Shown piece after piece: positions 11,480-22,651 of a stretch of 64,000 bases of DNA. The stretch lies in assembly GCA_029851415.1 (NCBI GenBank), contig CM056742.1, forward strand, positions 75,382,748 through 75,446,747, given 5' to 3'. The DNA is from Eretmocerus hayati. Taxonomy: Eukaryota; Arthropoda; Insecta; Hymenoptera; Aphelinidae. The notes beneath the pieces were generated by a model, which was not told the origin of the DNA, did no database searches, and worked only from the letters and a program-made list of their open reading frames with translations. Position numbers and translations under genes: made by a program. How positions within the stretch are numbered: position 1 is the first letter of the stretch; the number at the start of each line of letters is the position of its first letter.

Positions 11480-12764
11480 GTGCGAGTGAGACAAATGCAT
11501 AAGAGGAAGTGCTCTCTTATGGAGCGGCGTGACTCTTACGTCATGCTCTCTCACTCGTACTCATGCGATCTCAAGGTTTCACCATCCAGATCCCGACCCG
11601 CAGTCTATAACTTGCTATTTCTATGCCCGAAGTGTAGTCACGTCGTGGAAAAGGACGATAAATCTATCAAGTGTATGCAGTGTCTGCCCCCTTTTCATAC
11701 CGTGTGTTCAGAGTCTGCATATTGTAACCCGACCATTTTTTAGTGTATCCTTTTTTTCTGCCCCGCCTGGCATAAGTGTCGAGTCAATGTCGTCTGCTCA
11801 CTCGACAGATTCACTCGCTCAACACTTCAAGTACGCGAGCCCCCCTCACCGCCTCCCCACTTCCAAGCGCCCGCGTTCATCTCCACGTCACTTGATCTCG
11901 AGCCCACGCGTGAAGTGCATTGCCTCAGTCTCACCAGCAGCGTGCATTCCTCCTCTCAGGTTACTGATCATCCTTCAACAGCTATGGCCACATCTTTTGC
12001 TCAATTTGCCGATGATCCGAATACCCCAGCGTACATTAAAGCATTGTATGCTGATTTGTTTACCGTCAAAACAGCTGGCGTCGAGAGTGTACGCTCTGAA
12101 GTTGCCGCGCTTACAGTTAAAATCAATTATACACATGAGGCTCAAACTAGAGTAATGAAAACTCTCCGCAGTGAATGTCGCGCAGAGATAGTTAACACGC
12201 GCGCTCTATCAGAAACATATGAAATAAAATTTAACGGCGTCCCGGTCACTTTCAATTCAAATCTTTTTCAAGCTGCTAAACTCTTACATGCTGCTCTCGA
12301 TTGCCCCGAAGCTGATAATTTTATTTCAATGCCGGCTATGGCAACCCCTCAAAACTCTGGACGGCAATGCAAGTCAATCTGACACCTCAGCTGTCAACGC
12401 CCGGGCCCCACCGCTACCTCCGCGCTCGGATAACCACATCACTCTCATCGTCAAATACGCCTCAGCTGCCGTACGTGATACTGTACAGACTAGTGGTGGT
12501 AAACTCAAGAATGAAAATGCTCAGGCGATCTTCGGCTCTGGCGGTGATGAGGAAATTCATTCATCCCCCGTCTTACCCGGTCCGGTGTATCGGATTTTCC
12601 GCAAAGCTCTTACTCAATCAAGAGATTTGGGATACGCTCGCCCCGTTCAAAGAGGTTTAGTCATATACATGAGACAGACACGCACTTCACAGCTCATCCC
12701 AATTTGGTCTATTGAAGATTTGAATAGTCTGCTCCATATACGAATTGAACCCATGTCATCTTGA
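11480..12764 (+). pseudogene. LINE-A ORF1 (CR1-like, PHD-type zinc finger), broken
   Basis: ORF1 proteins of CR1-like LINEs bind element RNA. The frame starts before 11604 and carries a Cys-rich finger (LFLCPKCSHVV, KCMQCLPPFHTVC), then an in-frame TAG at 11741. It continues through a Pro/Ser-rich linker to a coiled-coil-like segment (11985-12200). After a frameshift near 12290-12360 come the C-terminal RNA-binding features: VRDTVQTSGGKLK, IFGSGGDEEI and YARPVQRGLVIYMRQT. PHD fingers in ORF1 are known from the CR1 group. It is less well preserved than the copy at 29143. Confidence 0.72.
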
Positions 12765-12779
12765 GACTGCGCTGATCCG

Positions 12780-14396
12780 GAGAATTCCTCGTCCCTCGAG
12801 ATGCAAGAAACGCCCCTCCGTCATGTATTGGGCACATTGATATGAATCGACTCGAGACCAATTTTAATCTGTTTGAGCATCAGTCCTCAGTGGAAACCTA
12901 TGATAACATTGATGTTACTGAAACTTTTCTCAAACCTTTAGATTCTTCGATAACTTTCTCGCTTGATGGATTTACTCTCTATCGTCATGATAGACTAGGT
13001 AAAGTAGAGGGTGGTCTTGGCTTGCATACGCGTTCTGACTTTATCGTCAAAGCACTTGCATCCTCTGATCCACAATTTTGTAATGAAACTGGATTTGCTA
13101 TCTATGAAATGGAAATCGGTAAAAAGAAACTTCTCATTGCTGTAGTGTACAGCCGACCCCAAGCCTCGTCCTACCCCGATAAATTTCTTGAGGCGACTTC
13201 AACATGAACACGGCTACTGTTTCACCAACATCCAAAGCACTTCTGTCTATGATCGACATGTATCTCCTCTACCTGGTGAGTTCAAATCCTACTCACCACG
13301 TTTTTCATAGTACAGATCAGAGCTCACGCCACACTTGTCTTGACCTTTTCGTCGTTCGAGATCATACTGCTGTACTTGGCTTTTGCCAGTCGATTGCTCC
13401 TTTTCCAGGTGGTCATGATTTTGTCGAGATTGATTATTCACTGATTCCCTGGCCTCCTTCTCCTAGGAATATTATCACGCGATCCCTCGTTCATGTTGAT
13501 AACGAGGCTCTCCTGTCGGAGATCAACAGCCTCATCGATCCTGCAATTTTCTCACTCAATTTTCCTACTGATTCTCCAGATCTCAGCATTACGAGAGATT
13601 CTATTTCTGTGAATAATGTAATTAATTTGAACAGAGTAGATATAGCCCCTAGTCCTAAGCTCATTGATCTGAGCAATCCTGTCTTCGCAAGCTTGTCGGC
13701 TCACGACATTGATGCTAAAACCCTCCATCTTGGTAGATGTAATACCACAGCGTTCGATCGGCTGGCACCCACAAAAATTATCTCGGCCTCTTCTACACGC
13801 AACAAACCTTGGGTAACAGCTGACATCGAACGCCTCATACTACAACACGACCGCCTGTATTCTAGGCAACAACGATTCGACTGTATAGCCCACTACGAAA
13901 AATTTCACGCACTTCGCCGTGACATTGAAAACAAAATTGACTAGAATAAGAACAGAGTCATCTCTGAACGCCTAGACTCGGCTCCTTGTCCTGAGGCGAA
14001 GTGGCAGGAACTCCGCAAACTCGGTCTTTCATACCGAAGATTGCCTCCCTCCCTTACAGTTTGTGAGCAAGCGCCCTGGCCGCGCACTTCGCTTCAGTAG
14101 CCTGATCGTCACCCCCTCTCACCGACAACGACATCGAATTCGCGTGCAATGTTCTCGCTCAGGAAAAAATTCCTATGTTCGACTTTGCTCCAGTCCTGGA
14201 AAGTGATGTGCTCTGTACTCAGGCCAACAGCAACTCACATGGTATCGGCGTAGATGGTATCTCCTCCGGAATGCTTAGCACGGCCTTTGCTGCCCTTGCA
14301 CCGTATCACACCCAACTTTTCAACAAATCATTAGCAAAACTGCCTCGCTCGCGGGCTCACTCGGCCACAGTGCATATAAACTCGTTGAACATGTGA
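12780..14396 (+). pseudogene. LINE-A ORF2 (endonuclease and start of RT), broken and cut off
   Basis: The apurinic-type endonuclease is represented by DVTETFLKPLDSSITF, LYRHDRLGKVEGGLGL and LLIAVVYSRP. A deletion removes the GDFN region, and the text continues with SSRHTCLDLFVV and GGHDFVEIDYSL, matching the end of the endonuclease. The connector contains KPWVTADIERLILQHDRLY. The RT begins with HGIGVDGISSGML and HTQLFNKSLAKLP and stops near 14396. RT motifs 3 to 7, including the YADD box, are missing, so the copy is truncated or rearranged here. Confidence 0.7.
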
Positions 14397-14965
14397 GATT
14401 TCAATGTTTTCTCCAATGTTACCATTGAATGCAGATAGTTCTATTTTTTTGAGAATTTTTCTTATTTCGAAATAATTTCGAATTTAATATTTTCATCCTA
14501 TTTTTAAACCCATTAAGTTCGTCTCTTTATTTCAACAAGTTCTGCGCATACGTGATATTTGTGGATGGGTTCGAATATCACCGCGGTTTGAAATTTAATC
14601 CTTCAAAGAGTGTAACATCGACTAGAGCAACTAACCAGAAATCTGAGAAAAAGAGAAAGCACATTCCGCCATTGTGTATAAAGACTCGTTAATAATGACC
14701 CTTGAATATGTGAGGTGTCGATATTTTCTCTAATAATTACTATCAAATGAAAATAGTTCTGTTTTGGAATAACTTTATGATTTTGGAATAATTATGGAAT
14801 TCCATGTTATCTTTTAAGTCATTCAGTTCCTCTCTTTATCTCAAAATTCTCTAAATATACCTGAATTTGTCAATCGCGTGTGCATGATTGAATTTCAAAT
14901 ATTACCACGGTTCGACTTATAGAGTCCCTTAGGATTCTAACATCTTCTGGAACATTCGCGAGGGA
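14366..14965. repeat. two diverged tandem copies, period about 300 bp
   Basis: The segment TATAAACTCGTTGAACATGTGAG with a following TTTTCTCC near 14376 recurs as TATAAAGACTCGTTAATAAT and GTGAGGTGTCGATATTTTCTC near 14679. Later landmarks repeat at the same spacing: TAGTTCT, CCTCTCTTTAT, TCACCGCGGTTTGA versus TTACCACGGTTCGA, and TAACATC. It is AT-rich and non-coding. Confidence 0.65.
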
Positions 14966-15189
14966 AATAGAATCTGTGAAATGGGGTTAGGTATATGGTT
15001 GGTGGAAACAAGTCTAAAGATCCGGGTACTTGGAAGTGTTAATTACGACCAGATAAATCATTATAAAAAAATGGATCATCCCCAGGGAAAGGTTATCATC
15101 ACTACCTTAAGTTCCAGCACAGAAATTGCTACTGATAATAATACCCGAACTGGTGAATTGCTTTTTTGATTTCCCGAGATCGAAATCAT

Positions 15190-15720
15190 ATGCCATACCA
15201 TATCATACATTCAATATATGTTTCTCTTCAAACCATTCACTCACCTGCCATTACCTCAGATCATACGCTCCACGTCCAATAATCAATCCAAGTTTCTCAG
15301 TAAATTCCATCTCATTCACTTATCCAGCACCATTTCTAATCATTCACTCAACACCCACCGTTGTCTCATATCATTCACTCCACATTCCACGATCAAAATC
15401 CTTTTTCCCCCATCAAATTCCATTCCGTTCACTCATCTAGCACCATTTTATATCATTTGCTCCACATTTCACAGACAAAATCATTCTTCATCATCTTCTC
15501 CGTCACCATTTTTATCACTTGGCTCATTTCATTTTTCATTTCATTCCCTTATTTTTCTTCATACCATCCCGAATCCACCATTATCTTATATCGTTCGCTC
15601 CGTATCCCGTAATCAATCCGAGTTCCCAATCTAATTCCATTCCATTCACTTATTCAGCACCATCTGGAATAGTTCACTACACATCCAACCTCACCTCATA
15701 TCATTCACTCTGCGCATGCG
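15190..15720. repeat. degenerate minisatellite, period about 108-113 bp
   Basis: The segment ATTCCATCTCATTCACTTATCCAG near 15305 recurs near 15418 and 15634, spaced 113 and 2 x 108 bp. The shorter motif ATCATTCACTCCAC occurs many times. The strand is markedly C/T-rich, which creates several long but meaningless open frames. Confidence 0.65.
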
Positions 15721-16328
15721 CTCCGCAATTCTGTCATAGGCATTGGAGGCTCCGAAAGCATCGAACATGTTTTTAATTAATTACTAATAAACTGATCATG
15801 CTCCAGTAACTGTAACAGTGGAGGAAATTGAAATCGCCGCGGAGGAATTATTTGAGACATCTCCGAAGGCTGGAGTCAATTCCTGGGCTGAGATATCGCG
15901 CTTACAAGTCAGCCGTTGTTCAACAATTTTTCATAAATAAAGTAAGGTGGAGAAAATTAAACAAAAAGCGGATCCGGGTGGGAAAAAGTGAGATCTATTG
16001 ACATGAATTTTTGCAGATTCTTCCTGGATACTTTCTGAACACAGCTTCCACCTGGTTCCCTTTACAGCTCACAGGAGCATTGAAACTATAATATCCTTCC
16101 ACATGCAACATCTTGCTTATTTCCTACTAGGGCTCTAGCACTGCGCACTTGATCAATTTCAATTACCATCAAAATCATGCTCACGTAGAATTCTCCTATA
16201 AAACGCTGCACCACACCAACTACTCATAGAACTCAATTATGCAAATACGCATTCATGTCATAATATGTGAATTTTGATGTATCATTCTTTTAGAGTCGGA
16301 CGGGGTACCACCCCACGACTCCGAAGAA
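15721..16328. other. unassigned block before R1 LINE
   Basis: A short open stretch near 15820-15940 reads EEIEIAAEELFETSPKAG. I cannot place it in a family. Near 16291-16320 GAGTCGGACGGGG and CCCCACGACTC can pair as a hairpin, followed by GAAGAAGTTATCTATC. This looks like the 3' end of a LINE with a (TATC)n tail, perhaps LINE-A, but that is a guess. Confidence 0.35.
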
Positions 16329-16337
16329 GTTATCTAT

Positions 16338-16339
<2 letters not shown>

Positions 16340-16369
<30 letters not shown>

Positions 16370-18389
16370 TGGAATATAAGGAAAAATCTGATGACAGGCT
16401 ATCCCTAATGGATCTCCCACCGGCAGACCATAAGCGCTTTCATTTTGCTCACCCGGTAAACCGGATGAGCATGAATCCAACGCCCGTGTGCCCTGGGGGC
16501 TAAAACCTTCTGCTCTCAGCCCTACGATGTTGGCAAGCCATCATTGCAGAACTGGGGGCAGCTAACCACTATCTAACCAACCCACCCCGGAACCGCTTTA
16601 GCATTACTTCAGGGTGGGAGGCGTATCGCGCGCCATGAGGCGTCGCTCTTCGGTGTGTCCGCTCCTCTGTCTTCTCTCTTCGTCGTCAATGATCACTCTT
16701 CAAGTCGTCGTTGTTCGCTATGCAGCGCCCCTTGCTTGACGCTGCAATGCCCGTTCTCGCTCTTCTTTTCGGGTGATCGCCATCTTGATATAGGCAGCGA
16801 TCTTATCCCATGTCTCTTTGTTGCGGAGCATGAACGGCAATAGATTCTCAGGGGTGATCTGATTTCCAAGCCAGTTCACGAGCTCCGCTCTCTCCGTAGC
16901 TGTGTTCATGCAATGGAAGAGTGCATGCTCCACATCGTCCCAGTCTGCCGCACACATCTGACAGACCGGGGTCTCCCTCTTCTGGAACCGCTCCAGGTAC
17001 TCTCCGAAGCAGCCATGCCCACTAAACGCTTGCGTCAGCCAGTAATCCAGCTCTCCGTGAGCTCGATCGATCCACCTGGCTATGTTGGGGATCAGCCTTC
17101 GCGTCCACTTCCCTTTCGTTGAGCTCTCCCACTCTTTTTGCCACTCTTCGACAGTCTCCCCCCTCTCGACGTGTCGTATGAGGGCCTTGCGAGTGGGGTT
17201 GAGCACGACTCCATCGCTCTTGAGGGTATCTTGGCGTTTCCATACCCGCACTCTCTCGGCTACAAGCAGTCGAATGGGTGGTGTACCCGCAAGCACACAG
17301 GCTGCGTGGTCAGACACCGTGCAATAAGCACTGATCGTCCGTAGCGCGAAACGCCGCTGGACTCGACCTAGCTTTGCATCGATTACGGACCCTCTAGCTA
17401 CCTGCCCCCAGATTGGTGCACCGTACAGCATGATGGAATAGCTCACGGTGCTGAGTAAGGCTCTTCTGTTTGGCTTGGGGCCACCAATGTTTGGCATGAG
17501 CCGCTGGAGGGCGCCACCGACCCTGTCTGCCTTCAGCGCTGCTTCTCTGGCTTGTGCCTTGTAGCTCCATCGGTCATCAAACCAAACCCCAAGGTACTTA
17601 AGTTCCCTCTTGAGTGGAATCTCGTACCCGTTGATGGAGAACACGGGAGTTTCGAAACTCCTCCTCTTGGTGACTAGCAGCGCTTCGCACTTGTGCTCGG
17701 CAAGCTCCAGCCCGTTCTCAGGGAACCATTGACCAATGCGGTAGAGAGCTTCATTGGCCACACACTCCACTTGCCACGCGGTTTTGGCGACCACGACTAA
17801 TGCCGCATCGTCCGCGGAGCCAATGAGTTCTGCCCCATCTGGAAGACTCATGTTCAGGAACTCGTCGTATTGCGTGTTCCATTCGAACCGTCCTGACACG
17901 GATCCTTGAGCTATCCCTGCAGATAATTCCAGCTCAACCCTTCCCTCATCGGTGTCACATACGAGGACTCTGTCACGCAGTCCATCGCTGATGACTGCGA
18001 GCAGGTAAGGGGGGACTCTTCCATCTAGGGACCTATAGATCCGTTCCCAGCTTGCTGTGTTGAAGGCGTTCTTCACATCCAAGCATATTATGGCACAAAA
18101 CCCTCCTCCCGGTTGGGGAGCCATTGTATGCGCTCTGTGAACTCTGTCTTGTACGCTTTCTATTGCGTGCATTGTACTGCGGCCCTTGCGGAAGCCAAAC
18201 TGCATCGGGGACATCCCTCCGCTACGCTCATACTCTTTCTCCGCCCGGTTTAGGATCATGCGGTCATACATCTTCCCGATGTTGTCCAGCATATTGAGTG
18301 GCCGATTCGATGATGGCTCCGCTGGTTCTCCACCCTTCCCCTTGGGGATGAGGACTAGCTTCTGCCGTTTCCACACTTTCGGGAAAAAA
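16340..18389 (-). mobile_element. R1-clade LINE, 5'-truncated
   Basis: On the minus strand the element starts inside the RT domain, runs through a 350-bp 3' UTR and ends in a poly(A) tail of about 25, seen as T's near 16341-16366. An 11-bp repeat GTTATCTATCT lies on both sides (16329-16339 and 18390-18400) and is the likely target duplication. The endonuclease and ORF1 are absent. Confidence 0.82.
16718..18376 (-). pseudogene. R1-like reverse transcriptase fragment
   Basis: One open frame of 552 codons covers the RT from its start to the C-terminal zinc-finger region. Visible RT blocks are KLVLIPKGKG, RPLNMLDNIGKMYDRMI, GFRKGRSTMHAI, LDVKNAFNTASW (first Asp) and AGIAQGSVSGRFEWNTQYD. The box is IGSADDAALVV, where Ser replaces the usual aromatic or Ala-preceding residue before ADD. 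Late in the protein CQMCAADWDDVEHALFHC forms the CCHC motif typical of R1-type ORF2. The frame is open upstream of the first candidate start through FFPKVWKRQ, showing that the element is 5'-truncated. The lack of stops suggests a fairly young insertion, but without its endonuclease and ORF1 it is inactive. Confidence 0.85.
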
Positions 18390-18415
18390 GTTATCTATCT
18401 ATCTATCTATCTATC
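18390..18415. repeat. (TATC)n microsatellite at LINE insertion point
   Basis: About six TATC units sit directly beside the R1 LINE 5' junction. The matching GTTATCTATCT lies beside its poly(A). The tract was therefore probably the target. Confidence 0.85.
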
Positions 18416-18430
18416 TATTTGAGTCCTGAA
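18416..18430 (-). repeat. BEL#2 3' LTR, terminal piece
   Basis: The text TTGAGTCCTGAACA matches the outer end of the 5' LTR (TTCGAATCCTGAACA at 24035-24049). On the minus strand it gives the TGTTCAGGA start of the LTR. Confidence 0.65.
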
Positions 18431-18614
18431 CATATGCCCGGACGCGAGGTTGAAGATCTCGCAGATGAATGCTTCGAACAGGTGAGTATTACTCTGAGAA
18501 GGAAGAGACAAATTGGGAAGATAAAATTGCGAACAAATTGAAAATGCTGAGAAAAAATAGCAATGGAAATTGCGCTTCTCGAATTTGATTTCAATCATTA
18601 TCGCTAATGTGTAA
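18431..18614 (-). other. BEL#2 region between pol and 3' LTR
   Basis: About 180 bp on the minus strand separate the pol stop (18615-18617) from the LTR start. There is no coding motif and no clear polypurine tract. Confidence 0.45.
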
Positions 18615-20129
18615 CTAACATAACTTTGCGATTGGTCGGTTGTACTCAGACCTTGCTGCTTTCACACGTACTACTCGAATACGTCCATCTGGACCTGGGT
18701 CTCGCTCAATGATACGATCTTATAGCCAGTGAGCGGGAGCCGCATTATCATCCGCAATTGATACTAGATCGCTGATAAGGAGTTCAGGCTATGGAGTGAT
18801 CCATTTGTTACATTTTGAGAGCGAATATAGATATTCGCTCGACTAAAATTTCCGAAATTGTTGGGCTAATCGACGCATCAACTGCCATCGAGGAAGTTTC
18901 GATTCTGAGGTATCCAAAAAGGATGGAGTGGGCACAGCTTTCAGTGGCATGCCGGTCAAAAAATGCCCGGTTGTAAGGGCTGAGGAATCTTCAGGATCAT
19001 CATCCAGAGGTGCTATTGGATGCGAGTTCAAATAACATCCTATTTTACACAACACCGTTCGAAATTCATCAATTGGGAGGGTATGCGTACCAGCAATTTT
19101 TCAGAGGTGTAATTTTACACTTTTCACACCGGCCTCCAACAAACCACCAAAATGTAGGCCTGGAAGAGGTGAAAAAGGCCATTTGTTTTTGTCGGCTAGA
19201 CGGACGTGGAGTGACGGATCATGGATGATTTTCTTGCCGTTTGATCGCAGTTCTCGAGTGGCGCCCACAAGATTTCTACCATTGTCACAATATATGTCGG
19301 ACGGTCGTTCACGACGTGATACGAAGCGATCGAGCGCGTCCAAGAAAGTCGCGGTGGTATAGTCATTTACCAATTCGAAGTGAGTGGCACGCGTCGTGAA
19401 GCGAACAAAATTCAGAATGTAAGCCTTGTGTAATTTCGATCATCGTCCAGAATGATTTCGGACGCGATAAGGTCCTGCGTAGTCGACTCCTGTATAAGTG
19501 AACGAGCTCAAGGGAGTACACCGAGCTTCGGAGAGGTTAGCCATCATCTGGATCATGAGATTTCCACGATATCTGACGCAGATGACGCACTTGTGGGAAT
19601 AGGAACGGACAAGGTCTCGTGCACCCAGAATCCAGTATTATTGGCGCAGGACAGTGAGTGCCAGATTTATGCCCGGGTGCAACAAATTCAGGTGCAATTG
19701 AACAATGTTCAGCTCGGCAACACGATGAGGGAGGAGGATCGCAGGATACTTCCGCGAAAAGGGGATCCTAGAGTGCTTCAATCGGACTCCAACTCGGAGA
19801 ATGCCATCTTGATCGATGGAAGGGTTGAGTTCGATAAGTTTCGATGATCTTGAAAGTTCTGACCTCTGACTCAAAGTCTCAATTTTCGAACGAAACGACC
19901 AAGTTTGGACATACTTGATCCAAAAGTCGGTGGCTCTTTGAATGCCATCAGCTGTGAGGGGAGAGTACTTATGAGGTAGATCTTCTCGAAGTCGTTGAGG
20001 TCTCCTCGCTTTCAATGCTTGGACGAATTTCATCACAAGTGAGGTTGATCGAAGTAGACGAGCCCGAGGGTTGGTTGACGTGAGTAACTCCCACTCTTCC
20101 ATGGGCTGTAAATGGTGCGCACGACTCAC
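18615..20129 (-). pseudogene. pol: BEL#2 integrase and end of RNase H region (broken)
   Basis: Reading down the minus strand, 20129-19638 gives the region ending in the zinc-binding His pair (LHLNLLHPGINLALTVLRQ). A TAA follows, then HKCVICVRYRG with the Cys pair. The core follows: VDYAGPYRVR (first Asp), SDIYCDNGRNLVGATREL (second Asp) and FGGLLEAGVKSVKLHL (Glu). The C-terminal part carries LNSHPIAPLDDDPEDSSAL, TGHFLTGMPL and PRWQLMRRLAQQF, ending with DPGPDGRIRVVRVK and RPIAKLC at 18615. Several stops and frameshifts interrupt it, although the catalytic triad is still readable. Confidence 0.85.
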
Positions 20130-21349
20130 TCTCCGTTTCTTTTCGTCGACTTCGGGTATGGGGATATCACAATTCCAATTTTCTCCCGGCGCATAGAGCC
20201 ATTGTGGGTCATTCCACCACAGTTGAGTATTGACCAGATCGGTTGCAGGAAGACCAGAGGCTGCGTGGTGCGCAGGGTGTGTCTGAGGAGGAAGTAACCT
20301 TCACTGAACTTTGGGCAGCGAGGTATTGATTTTTGACACTCGATTTGATACAAATTGTTTCCATGTTGAGGATGTTGAGGGGTTTTGTTTGAGCCAACCT
20401 AAAGCGGTCACAGAACTCATCCAACAGAAGACATCCCCACATTTGAAAGCATCGCCTTCCAAAAAATCCGTGACATGTGTTAGCAGCCGCACGAGTAGCA
20501 ATGCTGCCAACAAATGGAGGCGAGAGGATGTAGTCTCCTTGAGTGGGGCAACCTTGGTTTTAGCCATCAACAGGTTGATCACTATTTCGTCGGCTGCTGT
20601 GACTATGGGCAAATACGCAACAGCTGAACAGGCCTGGGGGTCGCATCCGCAGATCCATGGAGTTGGATTGTGATTATATTCGGACGAAATCGGGTCCAGC
20701 GAGGAATTGATACTCTTTCCAACATAGGAAGTTGAGATTCAAATAGCCACCACTGGCTGCTAATATTCTCGGGGAGGGTCTGGTCCCAGCCAATTTTGAG
20801 TGGCCAAAAGGACTGCATGGGTACTTTTGCACAAACAATAGTGGGTGCTAGCCAACCAAACGGGTCGAAAAGTTTACCGACCGATGAGAATATCGTTCGT
20901 TTGGTGACCTTTGTCATAGGTGAGACAGTGACTTTGAATTCGGAAATATCTTGGGCTGGTGACCAAGAGATACCGAGGACTTATTACTATAGTATTATTA
21001 CTACATCATCAGCTATGCCATGATCGTCCGCCAAGAGACCTGATAATAGCTCAGGGGATTTGCCTGCCCACTTGCGAAGGATGAGCTGAGCAGCAGCAGT
21101 GAGGTTGATTAGCTGATCGCGGATAGCGATAGCTTCATTGGGGTTATCAGCGCCCATGAATGTATCATCCACGAACGTATCATTCCCCAAGACCGGAGCT
21201 GCAAGGGAGTAGTTGGGACCTCCATCAGTAGCTAGTTGTGCCAAGACTCTCAACGCTAGATAAGGAGAATAAAAAGAAAAATAGCTCGGACTTGTCGATC
21301 GTCCGGATGGGCAAGAATTTGCCGAAACATTTTTGCAATGTCGGCCCAC
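20130..21349 (-). pseudogene. pol: BEL#2 reverse transcriptase and RNase H (broken)
   Basis: On the minus strand the RT contains NDTFVDDTFMGADNPNEA, the YVDD-type box with Phe in first place. LTAAAQLILRKWAGKSPELL follows. The connection TIFSSVGKLFDPFGWLAP is followed by RNase H segments AKTKVAPLKETTSSRLHLLAA, VFCWMSSVTALGWLKQ and FVSNRVSKI, and GLPATDLVNTQLWWNDP near 20210. Upstream RT palm motifs are scrambled by frameshifts between 21349 and 21590. Confidence 0.83.
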
Positions 21350-21589
21350 ATTACAAACTTAAGCTGTCTCTAGTGTGAGATGATGGAGGTTATGTCCTCC
21401 TGTAATTCAGAACCGGGGTAGAGGATTTCATTCAGTAAAACTCTGTTTCTAGTAGGGGATGAACCGTTGAATACAACGCGTAGAGCAGTAGTGAGGCTAT
21501 CTGCTCAAAGTACGGGATGATGGGGGATGAAATGAAGCAAAGGATCGCCCACTTGATCGAGGAGTAATTTTACTATGTAACCTAAGCTG

Positions 21590-22075
21590 TCATATTTTTC
21601 TAAAGAATCCGCTGGATACTTTTGAGCGCCTGCATACGCGAGTCACCGAGAGAGCTATGAGGCTGCTGGAATGGCAGTCAAACCATGTATCGGTCGTCTG
21701 GTAACCAAGTATGTGTCGACTGGAAGTGAGATGCACAGTCGAGCTCTTCTGGGGTGAGCTTTGGCGGGGCACGGATGCATTCAGCCTCCAACGAGCTCGA
21801 CATTTCCTGATGCTTTGCGGTAGCAATATGATGGGTATGCACCAGGGTTTGGGGTGATTTGACCTGAAGGAGTAGTCCAGTGAGGATATATCCGAAGATA
21901 GTTTCTTGGGCGACCGGTTCATTAGGTCGTCCGTGACAAGTTTTTCCAAGCAAAATGCTCGTGAGATAGTCAGCCCCGATCAGTACTTCGATCTTGTGCG
22001 ACTTTGAGGGGTTGGGGTCCACTAAATCAAGCTTCTGCAATTGAGAGGAAACGTGACGTATCAATTAATGTTCGC
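21590..22075 (-). pseudogene. pol: BEL#2 region between protease and RT (broken)
   Basis: The minus-strand reading VSSQLQKLDLVDPNPSKSH, then EVLIGADYLTSILLGKTC and AQETIFGYILTGLL, is the conserved BEL segment downstream of the protease. It continues into LTPEELDCASHFQSTHTW. It follows gag directly, so the rest of gag and the protease active site were deleted. Confidence 0.82.
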
Positions 22076-22651
22076 CAGGACGACGCGAGATTGATATTCC
22101 TAATTGGAACATTGAAAAAGAGTCTACTGGCGTCATCAACAAGCGCGGCTTTCAAATATCGAAAACGATCAGCATCCGATACTTAAGGGTGTGAAATAAT
22201 AGTGGATGAGAAAATGTCTTTAAATGAAAACCATTCAGCAGGATTTCCATCGAAGGTCGGCATCGTCAACTCTGGAAGGTGGAACCCCACGCCTGGCTGC
22301 ACTTGAGCCGGCGCTGTGGCGTGACGATGAGTTTCGGCAGCAACTGCATACGTCTAACATTCCTGCAGCCTTTCGAGGATGAAGTCTCTGGCTTGATCAT
22401 AAGCCACTTCGACTACCGTGATATTTTTATTCACGAAGTAGTTGTGCTGCAGGTTCTCAGGACTAGCTTCAGCATACAGCTCTGTGTGTAAGTTCTGGCA
22501 CGTATTCCATTCTTCGTCCAGTTTGGACAATTCACCCTTCAACAACTGCTGAGAGGGGTGCGGGTTTTTGCACTTGGTCGAGTGTGTCAACCATCGACTC
22601 AGTAATGATGTCTCGTTTTGCAAAAAGCTTGAGGTACTCTTTACTCGACAT
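22076..22651 (-). pseudogene. gag: BEL#2 gag, N-terminal half (broken)
   Basis: The start is ATG at 22651-22649 (MSSKEYLKLFAKRDIITE). A frameshift leads into the segment ending near 22354 with FVNKNITVVEVAYDQARDF. Further frame changes give the gag signature FDGNPAEWFSFKDIF and DADRFRYLKAALVDDASRL. The sequence then jumps to the pol region at about 22075. Zinc knuckles are missing. Confidence 0.75.

Noticed and set aside
15218..15634. 138-codon Ser/Phe/His-rich frame
   Set aside because: It is produced by the C/T-rich minisatellite.
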